Below are positions 10,501-21,026 of a DNA stretch of 64,000 nucleotides, in pieces. This stretch comes from Dipteris shenzhenensis (taxonomy: Eukaryota > Polypodiophyta > Polypodiopsida > Gleicheniales): the NCBI GenBank assembly GCA_047967505.1, contig CM106539.1; one strand, 5' to 3'. Position numbers and translations under genes: made by a program. The notes under the pieces are model-generated. The model was not told where the DNA came from, did no database searches, and saw nothing but the letters and a program-made list of their open reading frames with translations. Within the stretch, counting starts at the first letter, position 1. The number at the start of each line of letters is the position of its first letter.

Positions 10501-11330
10501 AAAGTACAAGAGATGGCAAATATAAGGCCCAACGTCAACCAAAATCAACTTAGAACTAAAATGTCCTAAGTGTACTAGGTGTCCCAATAGAACTAGTGTC
10601 CTATGATTAAGTGTCCTAACTAGCCTACAAGGCCATACCAGGGCTAAGTGTCAACAAACCCTTCCATGGACAACTATAGATGCACATACTACATGGTGCA
10701 TACTCACACTAACCTCCTTACAAACGAAGTGTCCCAGTGTAATTTCCAAATTTGTTTTGAGGGGTGGGCAAACATTTGCAAAAGTGTTACTGTCAGCCTA
10801 TGGCTGCTTGAGTAAGGAGTTATGAACACTAGGTTATCTATGAAGTCACACTTGACATATAGTTCAAGAATGAAACATGGAGTAGACACACGAGGCACAA
10901 TAGACACAATAGGTGGATTGCAATCAAACTTTAATCTCACAAAGTGTGGTCTGCTCTTGTAAACAATGGCAAGCTAGGAGCTCCACCCTTCTCCTTCCAA
11001 CCTCCCACACTCCTCCCCTTCTTGACCCCCCCCCCCTTGCATCACAGTATGTCTACCCCTCATCGTCAAGGCATCCTTCTCCCATGGGCAAGAGGAATTT
11101 TCCTCTACTCACATGGTTAGTTATACCTCTCTCTAAATTCTCATCCCCATTCTCATGTAGGCAATGGCACCAGTACTTGGTAGCTTGTGATTCCTGTGTC
11201 AGCTGGTCCCATGGAGTTGATTGATAGATTTCTTATCATACCTTCCATAGTAGATGGTTATATATTCCATACCATAGTAGCCAAAATTACATTATCTCAT
11301 ATTTGTATTTAGGATACTAAGACACTAGGT
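10501..11330. other. Unassigned stretch, possible LTR remnant
   Basis: No coding sequence recognised. Short phrases such as 'cctaactagcctacaaggcc' resemble 'gtggcctacaaggcctggta' in the putative LTR at 12810, so this may contain the other LTR of the decayed gypsy element. The similarity is too patchy to set limits. Confidence 0.3.
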
Positions 11331-12760
11331 GCCAACTTTTATACGATCCTCATGGCAGCCAGAGTGTGAGGCATCCAGGAATTCAGAAGACTTTAGCTCT
11401 TCTAAAAGGATAAATCTTTTCGTATGAATAAGGACGTCTGGGATTTTGTGTTAAGTGCTGAAATGTCAAGTAAACAAAGCAAAGTGTCTTAAGTTTGGCA
11501 GTTTTCTTCATCCACTAGAAATCCCATTTGGCAAGCTCTCTATGGATTTCAATTTCGATTTACTTATGACACATAGAAGTTATGGCTCTATGTGGGTAGT
11601 TGACCAAAATGGCTCATTTAATTCCAATTAGGAAAAATATAAAAACCCATGAATTGGAAAGATTGTTTATTGAAAGAGTTTTCAAATTCTATGGTCTATC
11701 AGCCGATATGGTTAGTGACTCGGATAGTAAGTCTTGATATCACTTTGGGGGGCTGCCTTCCATAAATTAGGGACTAGGTTAAATATGAGTATGTCTGAGT
11801 ATCTACACTCGGATGGTCAAATGCAACATGTCAATCAACCTTTGGAAGATATGTTGCATGCTTATGTTAGTAAAAACCAACCACCTAGGAAGAGTATCTT
11901 TCAATTTTGGAGTTTTCTTATAATGCTTTGAAGCATTCAGCAACGGGCAATTTTCCATGTTCATGTATGGATTTCAGCATAGAGCTCCACTGTCGTCTAT
12001 AGGGATTGAAAATGAAAGGGTGCAAGAAGCCAAGATTTTTGTCTAGGACATGCATCAGATGTTGCAGCATGCCCCATGATAACATCAAAAAATATCAACA
12101 TAATAGAGCCAAACGCTGTATAAATTCACATAGAAGAAAAGTTCAATTTGAAGAAGGCGATAAAGTTTATTAGAGAGTACCTAGGTCCTCTAAAACCCCA
12201 AGATGGGTGAGTTCCCTAAGTTTTCTCTAAGGTATTGTGGTCCATTCACAATACTATGGAGGATTCCTTACAAATTAGCCTTACCACAAGGATAAAGAGT
12301 GCATCTAGTGTTTCATGTTAGGTGTTTGAAGAAAGGACTACGTGAAGGTGATAGCCTAGTAGGTGAAGGGATTCTCATAGACTTGATTGAACTTTGAATG
12401 CTTCCATACGAGCCTGAAATAATTCTTGGTGTTAAAGAAAGGTGTACGCGCCGTATAGTTATTCAATAATTTCTAGTAAAGTCAAAGAGTGATTTAGAAG
12501 AGAAGGCTACTTGGGAAAGTGTAACAAAACTCTAGTAAAGTGGAAGAGTGATTTAGAAGAGAAACTTGGGAAAGTGTAACGAAACTCAGAAGTGGTTTCC
12601 TACTATTGCAGAGGATGTCCAAACTTTTTCTTCAATAATATCTAGTAAAGTGGAAGGATGATTCAAAAGAGAAGGCTTACCTCGAAAGTCTATGCAAAGT
12701 CAGAAATTGATTTCCTACTACTGTTGCAAAGGACGTCAACTCTTTTAAGCAAGAGGACTG
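11331..12760 (+). pseudogene. Decayed Ty3/gypsy integrase to chromodomain
   Basis: Fragments in order: 'RHPGIQKTLALL' (integrase zinc-finger region), 'MAHLIPIRKNIKTHELERLFIERVFKFYGL' (catalytic core, 11600-11700), 'VSDSDSK' (second Asp), the 'YCGPFTILWRIPYKLALP' GPF/Y motif near 12230-12290, 'HLVFHVRCLKKG' and a chromodomain-like tail ('EIILGVKER', 'EEKATWESVTKL') near 12410-12540. Stops are frequent and no frame is longer than about 65 codons. It is far older than the chromovirus at 520-6201 and belongs to a different lineage. Confidence 0.72.
12472..12705 (+). repeat. Local triplication of chromodomain end
   Basis: The segment 'ctagtaaagtggaagagtga' with its downstream 'aagagaa...cttgggaaagtgtaac' occurs at about 12472, 12532 and 12643. 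The first two units are adjacent with a period of about 60 bases. The third sits after a 50-base spacer. Confidence 0.7.
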
Positions 12761-12796
12761 GTTACATCAATAATATTAGGATGTGAGATTACCCCT

Positions 12797-13075
12797 AGGA
12801 GGGGGGGGTTGTCTTGAGTTAGGAAATTAGGAGGTTAGACAGTGGTCATGAATTAGTTTGGCCTAAGTGGCCTACAAGGCCTGGTAGTGCCCAAATAGCA
12901 CAATTAGTACTAACTAGGTACCTTAAGTGTGCTAGGACATATTTGGTACGTGGCTGATGGGCTTAGGGTGGCAGATAGTGCACCCAAAGAGTTATTGTAG
13001 TCTCTCAGGGATGAACTGCTGAGGCAAGTTGATATATTCCACAGTCGCTTTCATAGTCACAAATCCTAAACTTGT
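12797..13075 (+). repeat. Polypurine tract and putative 3' LTR of decayed gypsy
   Basis: 'aggaggggggggt' at 12797-12809 is followed by 'tgtcttgag', the expected polypurine tract plus LTR start. The right end is not defined because no clean partner LTR was found, so 13075 is a guess from where the composition changes. Confidence 0.45.
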
Positions 13076-13436
13076 TGTGGGTGTTAGAAACTTGAGATTG
13101 CTTATCAATTTAGTTTTTTTATAATGTGATACAAATTGATAGCCAACATAAAGCCCTTAAATCAGGCCTGTCCATCTAGAATTGTGGTAGACACAATCCA
13201 ACATTGAGCACTTTCTTAAAGCATTATTCGTAAACCTGCTGATTTTCTCCCATCAAAAGCCCAAAATGAAATAATAATAGCAAACTCTAAAAACCATGGT
13301 CCAATAGACATTTATTTAGTGATTGTTGGGTCCATTTCATTTCTTCCTATAACCTTTAGAAGCAATAAAAACTAGAGTCATTCTCTGCCTGTATTATCAA
13401 ATAAAATTTACTTGACCTCAACTAAAGCCAACCTAC
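13076..13436. other. DNAAF4 sequence 3' of exon 3 (start of next intron)
   Basis: AT-rich and non-coding on both strands. Directly below exon 3 the minus strand reads 'gtaggttgg', a good splice donor, so this should be the beginning of intron 3. No further DNAAF4 exon was found between here and position 1. Confidence 0.6.
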
Positions 13437-13541
13437 TTTGTTTGTGCGTAGCCTCTCTAACTCCAAAGATCTCTCCCGTCTGCATAGAATCTCTTTCCTT
13501 TCTCCAATAGCATTTAATCTACCCCACAGACCCTCTGTCTT
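13437..13541 (-). CDS. DNAAF4: DNAAF4 exon 3
   Basis: 35 codons, bounded on the minus strand by acceptor 'gatacag' and donor 'gtaggt', phase 0 at both ends. It encodes 'KTEGLWGRLNAIGERKEIL' followed by a charged Arg/Glu-rich helix ending 'LRTNK'. The Gly-Leu-Trp block closes the CS (p23-like) fold in DNAAF4/DYX1C1 proteins, and the charged helix is the start of the linker before the TPR domain. It joins exon 2 (ending 'FFLVK') without a frame change. The linker and the C-terminal TPR repeats are outside this window. No stops or shifts, so nothing suggests decay. Identification rests on motif match and phase agreement. Confidence 0.85.
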
Positions 13542-13753
13542 CTGTATCAACGTGATTTCACACAGATAAATGTTATGCAGTTACAAGAGCCATGTTATGT
13601 ACTTTATAGTAACTCTTTTTAAAACCAATTTTGGAATATGAAGCATGGAATTTGCACCTAAAGAAGGTTTCTACAAAATATGATTGATAACAAGCCAGCC
13701 TATTTATTGCTATCGCTTAGAACTTGAACACATATTAAGATACAAAGTTTTAC
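13542..13753 (-). other. DNAAF4: DNAAF4 intron 2
   Basis: 212 bases, GT-AG on the minus strand ('gtaaaac' ... 'tgatacag'), phase 0. A normal small plant intron, in contrast to intron 1. Confidence 0.82.
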
Positions 13754-13881
13754 CTTTACTAAAAAAAACTGGACAATCTCTTTGTCAAAGACTGCAGAAC
13801 TCTTGTTGATCTCAATCTCTCCAAAGAGATCAACCTGGAACAAAAACGGGGAGCAGTTGACCTTCACATAGCATTCTGTTG
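13754..13881 (-). CDS. DNAAF4: DNAAF4 exon 2 (core of CS domain)
   Basis: 128 bases: two bases completing a codon started in exon 1, then 42 codons. The minus strand shows acceptor 'tcttgtgcag' and donor 'gtaaaac'. The peptide contains 'TECYVKVNCSPFLFQVDL', 'FGEIEINKSSAVFDKE' and 'IVQFFLVK', the beta-strand core of the CS/p23-like domain in the arrangement seen in DNAAF4. DNAAF4 works in the cytoplasm with HSP90/HSP70 co-chaperones and other DNAAF proteins to pre-assemble outer and inner dynein arms before transport into cilia or flagella. In plants it is retained where sperm are flagellated. A generic CS protein such as SGT1 or p23 is less likely because those lack this sequence signature. 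Confidence 0.87.
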
Positions 13882-14334
13882 CTGCACAAGACAGAGAACA
13901 ACTCAGCTTGCTATACAATCTATAATCTTCTATCCAATGGCTCTTTTTTGAAGAACCTTTTTAATATATCTGAGAGGTAGGAGGTTAAGTTTAGACATTA
14001 TAAAGATAAAAAACATTTAACAAATCATTTTCATGATGAAAAGAATCATGACTAAGGCAAGGGGATGTTGTACCTATCATTAGAGGCATATGGAGGCGTG
14101 GTATGGTATGCGCCTCAAAATAGAGGCACTATAGGTGTACCATTTGTATTACATATATTTTGTAATAAAATCAGCAGATGCGGATATAAAATCATAGAAT
14201 ACATAAAGATTAAACATATTAAACTTAGAAAAAAAAATGTGGATAATATAATGACAGCAAATAACGAGCATTTTAGTACTTAAATGACAAAAGCTACAAG
14301 AACTCAAGAGTCCAAAAAACCAGACTTGAAAAAA
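13882..14334. other. DNAAF4: Intronic stretch without recognised features
   Basis: AT-rich sequence next to the exon 2 acceptor. The polypyrimidine tract 'ttgttctctgtcttgtgcag' (minus strand) is present. Nothing else was recognised. Confidence 0.5.
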
Positions 14335-14570
14335 GGGGATCATTTTGGAGTGGTTACTTGCTATCAACCAGCTCTAGTCACAAGGGTCCCAAGGTCAAGA
14401 ATTTATTGGGACACTGCCATAAAGCCATAACCTCCGTTTCCCCACAAAAAGAAGGGGATGATTTTGGAGTGGTTACTTGCTATCAACCAGCTCCGCTCAC
14501 AAGGGTCCCAGGTCAAGAATGTATTGGGACACTGCCATAAAGCCATAACCTTCGTTTCCCCTCAAGAGGT
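14335..14570 (+). repeat. 119-bp tandem duplication
   Basis: Two adjacent copies (14335-14453 and 14454-about 14570) starting 'ggggatcattttggagtgg' / 'ggggatgattttggagtgg', differing at a handful of positions and a short deletion in the second. No coding content. Confidence 0.85.
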
Positions 14571-16210
14571 CAACAGACCAGCCCAAAACAAACCTAGCCC
14601 ACCACTCTCATCCTCTCAGAGTGGCATGCATAGCCTATGAGTGATTTTGGCTCAAATGGATCCTGAAGGAATGCCGACATAAATTAGTTGTGACAACCAA
14701 AGTAATCACTAAGAACAAGGTAAATGGGTAGTCATGCTCGAAATGTTGGAGATTAGAGGTCAACTCCATACCTGTGAGCCCCGCATGAGGAGGACATGGG
14801 GGAGTTATACCAGCAGCATAGGATGGGATTTGAGAGAAGCAGTTTGAGCCATCCATAGGCCTGCCGCATGTGCTGAACGGGAATCCACAAGCTGGGCTGC
14901 CACGTGGGCAGCATGCACTGCAACCAGCCTTCAATAAATTAAAGGGCAGTAAAACTAACAAGCAACCAGTCAACATTGTTACACTAACAATTCAGCAAAA
15001 GTATTACCAGCAGATTGGGAGCTAGAGTGCCCCTGCACCAAGTCAAAGACACACATTGGCCCCAAACCTTGGCGCCCCTTTCGGTATTTCTTTAATTAAA
15101 TAAGAGACCCAGAATTCCAGGCTACATAAAGGATACATCCCTTCTTACAACTAGGGCATCCCACATCCCAGTGGGTGTCCACATACCCTGCAAAGCCTTT
15201 ACTGTTTGCTGCTCTCACCACTCCTGGCCATAGGTCTCCATCCCTAGTCCAGGAAGCTTGCACACAGCCCGGAACTGACTCTAGTAAACACACTTGGCCA
15301 TACAGTTCCCCATAGCTGTTACCAGTACCGAATTAGCCATCTATCTGCTCAGAGCAGAAAGGGAAAGCATACACAAGCTTTCTCCTCTGACCAGGACTGC
15401 CATGACCAATATTTTCTCACCCTATGGGTCGCACATATCTAGATACAATAACTTGTTTCCCAAAAGAGATCTAGCATCACAATACAACAAACACTATGGC
15501 AGTCACACATGTACCATCCCTGTCGCGGTTCCAGTGATACTTCCCATTCCAAGCATGGATTCCCGACCCCTGCCTACTCAGCAATGAGGCTGTACCAAAG
15601 ATGTGCCGTCTGCCTGGCAACCACTGCCTGCATATGACCCATCTCCTGGAGAAACCAAAAAGCATATTCCCACACGGAACATGTTACTAGCCAAAGCCAG
15701 CCAATAGGATACACAATGAATTCAATCCCACTTGCATTTCAATGCATCTTCCACTCTCGGTAGGCATCAGAATTCCAAACAATAGCCCTGTTGGGCCCTG
15801 CTCTCACACCCAGTGACAACGGGCATCCACATCAGTGCTAACACCTGCATAAGAACCAAAGAGCATTTACTAGCAGCCCAAACAAGGCCACACGCTCCCT
15901 AGACAATCACAAGTGTCCACTGACTCACTGGAATACCCAAACAATGGGTGAAAGCATGATTGAACTGCCCACGGTGCTCAGAAGCATGAACAACCTCTGC
16001 AAGCATTCATTGTGAACCATCCTGCCAAGCAAGTCTCTCTAAAAACACAGCCCAATGCTCACGGGAATTTCTAGAAAGCATGAGTGAACCCTTTACCAGC
16101 CAGGAGCTCAACCAACCTCAATCATGAGCTAAATCAAAACATTCGTGAATCCCATGGGCGCCCTGCCATGCTGAGAACCTTCTCATTCAACCACTTTGAC
16201 AGCAGCGCAT
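14571..16210. other. Non-coding intronic stretch with inverted LINE-B leader piece
   Basis: No coding sequence recognised. On the minus strand 15047-15105 repeats the LINE-B leader phrase also found at 6219-6290 ('agaaataccgaaagg', 'gtttggggccaat', 'gcaggggca.tctagc'). The rest is low-complexity, CA/CT-rich sequence containing repeated phrases such as 'gcccaatgc'. Probably old transposon leader or LTR material. Confidence 0.4.
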
Positions 16211-16235
16211 TCATATGCGAATGTTTGGGTGTTGT

Positions 16236-16425
16236 ACAGTCCGTACAACCTTAAGGTCAACACCTTGCAGCCCGTGGTCTTCAACCAGCCCGTACTACAG
16301 CAGAGAAACTCCTTCGAACAGCCCGTGCAATAGCTGCTGCCTTATTCCGTACAGCCTGCTCACTGAATGCCTGTTCTCAACGTACGGCTGCCTAGTTCGT
16401 GTATGGATCCGTACGAGAGCCGATT
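16236..16425 (+). promoter_or_regulatory. Cluster of GTAC motifs (CCGTAC)
   Basis: Six GTAC tetramers lie in about 190 bases ('gttgtacagt', 'ccgtacaacc', 'cccgtactac', 'ccgtacagcc', 'acgtacggc', 'ccgtacgag'). A denser cluster occurs at 26787-26950. GTAC is the core bound by plant SPL/SBP factors. Function here is unproven. Confidence 0.4.
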
Positions 16426-17228
16426 TGTTGATTGCCCATCATGGAAATCCTGTGGCACTGTTGTTTCTTCACCGTGCGTCGATCCTTTGCCTATTAAACT
16501 CTCACGAGGTTCTTTTTCTCGTCACAGCCCACCACGTTGTTCTAAAGGCTTCTTTTCCTTTGTGGAGCATGGGCATGCCACGTGGCAGCCCACGCCTTCA
16601 GTTTGCCCCTAGGGGCTTTAATTTGCCCCTAAGCCCTAGTTGGTCAACATCAATGACCGACTTAGAGCTCATTTTCCCCTTTCCCCTTCTAGTGGGACCA
16701 AACCAATGACAAACTTCAATTTCTAAAGTTCTTTGGGCCCCTCTTGGACCTAGACCTTACATTTGCCCCCAAGGCACAAATGCTAGGGGTTCTAGCACAT
16801 CAAGCAACCCTTGACCTCGCCCCTTGTTTTCCCAAGGTCCTGCCCATGTGCAGGCCAACATGCGTGCACTAGAAATCACGCCCTCGTGACATGCACATAG
16901 GGTCCCATTGGGGGGTCTAGGCACTTAATAGTGACTCACCTTTGGCCTTAGAACAAGGAAGCAAGGAGGTCTATAAATTCAATATGGGAGACACTTCTCT
17001 TGTGGCAGCAAACCTTCACCAGGAAGGAAAGAAAGGCGATGTGTTTGAGTAGCATCCCAGCAATTGATTGACGCTCCTTTGGAGCACACAGGTTGACAAG
17101 GTTAGAGGTAGAAGGTATCTATGGGAGTATCTACACTCCACATCTAGGAAGCACACAAGCTTCTAGATGGTGGCAAATAGTGTCCATTTTGGAGCAATCT
17201 AATCTATAGATGTATAATGTCATGCCCA
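16426..17228. other. Unassigned, LTR-like stretch
   Basis: No coding sequence recognised. CT-rich, with 'cctataaattc'-type TATA-like sequence near 16970 and a 'ctataaattcaatatggg' context typical of an LTR promoter. No paired LTR was found. Confidence 0.3.
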
Positions 17229-17580
17229 TCATGTGCGATGGTGAGTGTCCATTTTGAAGGAATCTAATCTATATATCCTGCCCGTTGTATGCGATGGTGA
17301 GCGTGTCACCTCCCAAACGTGTAGTACTTTGGCTCCTTGCATCCATGCTCGTCCCAATAACATTGGATATCCCTGCTCATTCTCCATCTTGACCACGATG
17401 AACTTGACCATGAAGTATGTTTTGATGACCTTGATGCATAAGTCCCTGAGCATACCCATCTGCATCACCAACCTCTGATTCGCCATATGAATTTTGAATG
17501 GAGAGGGCTTCAATTCAGATTGATCCTCTTTTGGACTTCATCATAGATGATGTTTATGTTAGAAATGAAAATCCCACCAG
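17229..17580 (-). pseudogene. Gypsy protease C-terminal fragment
   Basis: The minus strand reads 'SPFKIHMANQRLVMQMG', then 'LCIKVIKTYFMVKFIVV', then 'GYPMLLGRAWM'. This is the pattern of the retroviral-type aspartic protease end in Ty3/gypsy elements ('DGNPMLLGRPWL'-like Gly-Arg block). The active-site Asp-Ser/Thr-Gly lies upstream and is not present. The gag-protease at 27560-29290 may be from the same family, since both are minus-strand and share nearby repeats. Isolated fragment, not functional. Confidence 0.55.
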
Positions 17581-18780
17581 AGGGTATCCTGTAGCGGAAG
17601 ACTGATAGATGAGCCTAGGAATTATACACGGAAGTGTTTCACTACGGAATCAAACTTCTTAACTTGTGTACTTCACAATCCAGTAAATAGACTGTGCATC
17701 CAATACACATATAGAAGCAACGATGATATATTTCCGTCCGTCCAAAATCCAACGCAATACAAAAGAGATGCAAAGTCCCACCAAACTGTGGTCCTCCCAT
17801 CTTACCAAAAGTCCTCCTACTATCTACCTGGCACCTCTAGATGTCTGAGCCCACGTACTCTCTTTGAGCTTGTGTAGACTCTATGTCCGTGATCCCCGCA
17901 CCTTATGGCTGGAAAGACAGCCTAGGGTAAGCCACTCTTGAGCTAAGTCTGCAGCCCTTCTATCCCTCCTTCACCTCTTGGATGTAGGCCCAAGAGAGGG
18001 TCATTTTCTGCTCCTTTCTACTCTGTGAAGACTGCTCTACTGGATGCCAAAATGAGGCTCATGTAGCCTCCTTTTATAGGGGCTGTTGGCCAGCCAGCCA
18101 GCCAGCCCTGGCCCTATATAAGGGCAAGAATAGTGCCCTTTGCACCCCTTTTCCTGCCTCTCCAGGTCCCATGCTGCTGCGCCTATTCGGCCTCCTGCCT
18201 GGGCCCATTCAGCCTCTAGATCTCTTGCGAATCCTTTTGTACTTGCTGATGCAGACCCCCGGGCAGTTGTTGAAGTCATCATTGCATCATAGCCTTGTCT
18301 TCTTGTTGGTTTCCCTATGCAGACCCATCCTCTCCATCTATGGAGTCTAGACAACCTCTTTTAGGTCTGCCCTTCATGGTGGCTTTCCTCTGCCAGGGAT
18401 CTCTCCCTCCCTCTCTCCCTGCCTCCTAGCCCCCGCATGGGCTCCTTGCTCTCGCGCCACCTCCCTGCTGTCGTGTGGGATCCCTATAGGCCGTCTGGCC
18501 ACCCGGATGGCTTGTGCCACCCCCACCACCTAAGGGGCCTGTCGCACCACCTTCGGCTGCAAGGGCTGCAGTAGCGCATGCCACAAGGACCCGCGCAGGG
18601 TGCATGGGCCTCTAGGCCCCCCCGTTCCTCTTCTCTCAGCCCGGGTGGGCTGTGTTGCCATCCCAGGGGCTGCTCCAGACCCACCATCAAGTCAAGGGCT
18701 GCCACCAGCCCCCGCCTAACTAGGACGAGGCCTAGCCAGGATAAGGGAGCTGTTGACAGCCCCTATACCTCGACTCAGCT
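17581..18780. other. Unassigned, GC/CT-rich LTR-like stretch
   Basis: No coding sequence recognised. TATA-like 'ccttttataggggctg' (about 18070) and 'cctatataagggc' (about 18112) suggest LTR promoter material. Bases 18360-18410 ('ctgccct.catggtggctttcctct.ccagggatct') recur at 27466-27512 beside the gypsy gag, so an LTR or leader of that family is likely. Confidence 0.4.
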
Positions 18781-19028
18781 TCATACCTCTGCTCCAACCA
18801 GCTCCAGACCTGCAAAAATCAAGAAAGACAAATTTCAAATCAAGAAAGTGCAAATGAAGTGACTTCAGCAGCAAATTCACAAATGCAATCTTGAAAAGAC
18901 AAAGAAGGACAGGGAAGAGCCACCAACATACCTGAAGATCACCTAGGGCACTAAATATGTGAGGAATCTCTTTATTTCTGCACTTTTACACTTCTACTAA
19001 CAACAGGGGCAAATAGTGACCTTGCACA

Positions 19029-19996
19029 ATGCCTACACGAGCATGTCTAGAGGACATTTGGGGAAAACAGGCACTTGACAATGCCATGACAGCTTACACA
19101 GCAGGGACAACTCCAAACACTACATCTAATGTCCTCACCAGCTCCAAAAGATATGCCTTGCATTGATTGAAAAAATTCACACAAAATGTGGCCCTCCTCG
19201 CGGAGAAGGCACATGTAGACAAAACACTAGCTGAGGTGAAAAAGCGTGAAAAAGCACAGAGGGAAAATGCAAGAGTGGAGAAAAGAAAAGGGTAAAAAAG
19301 AGGAATGGGAGAAAGAAAAGGCTGAATGAATATCTGAAAAAAACAAGCTCTAGGACAAGGTACATGCTTTGGAGATTGGAGTGCAGCAAATGAAGGTCAT
19401 GAAAGCAAGCAATGGAAGAACTGAAAACAAAGATTGCCACTCTCAGGAAGGAGATTGCAGCCATACATGCTGAGCTTAAACAACAAATCAGAAAAGGGGA
19501 AGCTAAGATGTTGGAATGGAAAGACGTGGTTAAAAAGGGCACAACAGCCTCAAAGAAAGAATTTATCTCCAAAGCACTTGAGGAGGAAAAGAGAAGGACC
19601 AGCAAGGTGCAGCGCGCTAAATGTCTTGGTGAGGAGCTTACCAATGGGAGACACTCCAATGCCAGATGCCAAGATATTGTTCACCAAAATGTGGGTCAAT
19701 CTCACTTGCGAGACAGCCTAGAGGGTGGGCAAAACTGAGGCACCTACAAAGCCACTAGTGCTGAAATTCCAGACAGCCATGGATAGGAAGAACCTCATGA
19801 GCATGAAAGCGACTTTGAAAGGAACTAGAACCTATCTGGATTACGACCTCGCTTTCGTACAACAAGAGCACCGAAGGGAAGGTATGGTATGAGTAATGGT
19901 AGCAAGAGAAGCAGAGAAATGGGCTGCATATAGAAATGGTCATCCGAGAGAGAGGAGACAAGGAGGATAAGGAAGAGAAGGAAGAGGGAGAATTAT
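19029..19996 (+). pseudogene. LINE-B ORF1, L1 ORF1p-like coiled-coil protein
   Basis: Starts ATG at 19029. An N-terminal segment is followed by a long heptad-rich coiled coil ('MEELKTKIATLRKEIAAIH', 'LKQQIRKGEAKMLEWKDVV'), an RRM-like module ('NVLVRSLPMGD', 'FTKMWVNLTCETA', 'RVGKTEAPTKPLVLKFQT'), and a C-terminal basic module ('HRREGMV', 'REAEKWAAYRNG'). The order coiled coil, RRM, C-terminal domain is that of vertebrate L1 ORF1p, a trimeric nucleic-acid chaperone. At least four stops or frameshifts are present. The 43205-44225 copy is the better preserved one. The animal-like fold is inferred from pattern and needs profile searching. Confidence 0.68.
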
Positions 19997-20029
19997 GACG
20001 GTGTTGAGCCCATGGGATGAGTGTACACA

Positions 20030-20967
20030 CTGGATTGGAAATAGCAGCGTGGAATTATAATGGCACATTATGGTCTGATCCAGAAGTTTTCTTGGAGAAG
20101 TACAATGATATAGATATGATCGTTTACACCGAGATACATGAGAGCCAAGAGAGAGGGCTGCCCACGGTAATAGGATACACATGGGAGTCAGCTCATAGGA
20201 GGGAGTTGAGGAGAGATACTGGAGTGCAAGGCTCAAGGGGTCGCTGTCCTTTTCAAATCACACCTGAGACCACTCATATCTGTGTTACAGAGAAAGGAGC
20301 ATGCACAACACGTGGTTACGAGTTTAGGTCCCAGATGCCCAACCTATCTTTATTACAGTGTGCTACTTCCCTCCAGACACATCATCCTATGCACAAGAGG
20401 TTACTACAGATGGACACAGCCCATATGAGATGATCCATGATGACATCACAGAATCCTCCAAAGAGAGACACCCTCCTAATGGGGGATTTCAATGTAAGGA
20501 CAAGAAATAGATAGGTGGGCCTGCTTGACTTCACGAATGACAAAGATCTCCATATAGTCCCAGAGCTAAATGCAGCTGAGCTCGAATACTGAGGCACTCT
20601 ATAGATGCCTCACAGGTGACAGGATATGGATAACATCTACTTGAGCTGGTGGTAGTTGATCATTTATAATGGTCTTCAGAGATGGCCATCATCTGGAAGA
20701 CTCACTTGCTTCCCACATGGCAGTGGGTCTAATACAGTGGACTACCTACTAGGCCCACTAGACTTTGCCTCACGGATACACAACTTCGTCATACCTCCCC
20801 CAACTCGGAGCAGACCACTCATACCTGGCCTTCCATATCTATGTCACTATGCCAACCACCACAGGGAGAGCTCCCTTGTGAGCCTACAGGTATCCAGATC
20901 CACTTCAATTGTGCTCTCGACCCAGTGTACGTGAGTCACTTAGCCAGGGAGCTTCCGGTCCTACTTG
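20030..20967 (+). pseudogene. LINE-B ORF2 endonuclease domain
   Basis: Reads 'IAAWNYNGTLWSDPE' (Asn motif), 'DMIVYTEIHESQERGLP' (Glu motif), 'YTWESAHRRELRRDTGV', then 'LLMGDFNVRTRNR' (Asp-Asn motif), 'TVDYLLGPLDFASRI', and, frame-shifted, the 'ADHSYL' His motif. All main apurinic-endonuclease-like motifs are therefore visible. The same protein on the minus strand at 33164-34205 is better preserved. Several frameshifts and stops. Truncated before RT by the copia LTR scrap. Confidence 0.78.
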
Positions 20968-20970
20968 AGG

Positions 20971-21026
20971 ATGTAGGAACAAGAATGGAGATGGATTGTG
21001 AACACAAGAGAACAAGAAGTGAACCC
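20971..21026 (+). repeat. 56-bp scrap of copia LTR
   Basis: 'tgtaggaacaagaatggaga' onward to 'gaagtgaac' matches 27193-27245, the inner end of the copia LTR, in the same orientation. It sits exactly between LINE-B (left) and LINE-C (right). Confidence 0.85.

Larger units (their letters stand above)
18781..20968 (+). mobile_element. LINE-B copy 2 (leader, ORF1, endonuclease)
   Basis: Leader at 18781-19028 similar to 366-519; ORF1 from 19029; ORF2 endonuclease from about 20030. The 3' end is cut at 20968, where a scrap of copia LTR begins ('atgtaggaac'). The matching place in the minus-strand copy is near 33285. Confidence 0.72.

Noticed and set aside
12900-13436. DNAAF4 exon 4
   Set aside because: Read on the minus strand for a charged-linker exon following 'LRTNK'. 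Only AT-rich, stop-filled sequence was found.
14635-14976. 113-codon minus-strand frame with Cys/Pro-rich peptide
   Set aside because: Lies in a dispersed-repeat leader shared with 6219-6290. Composition-driven, no domain pattern.
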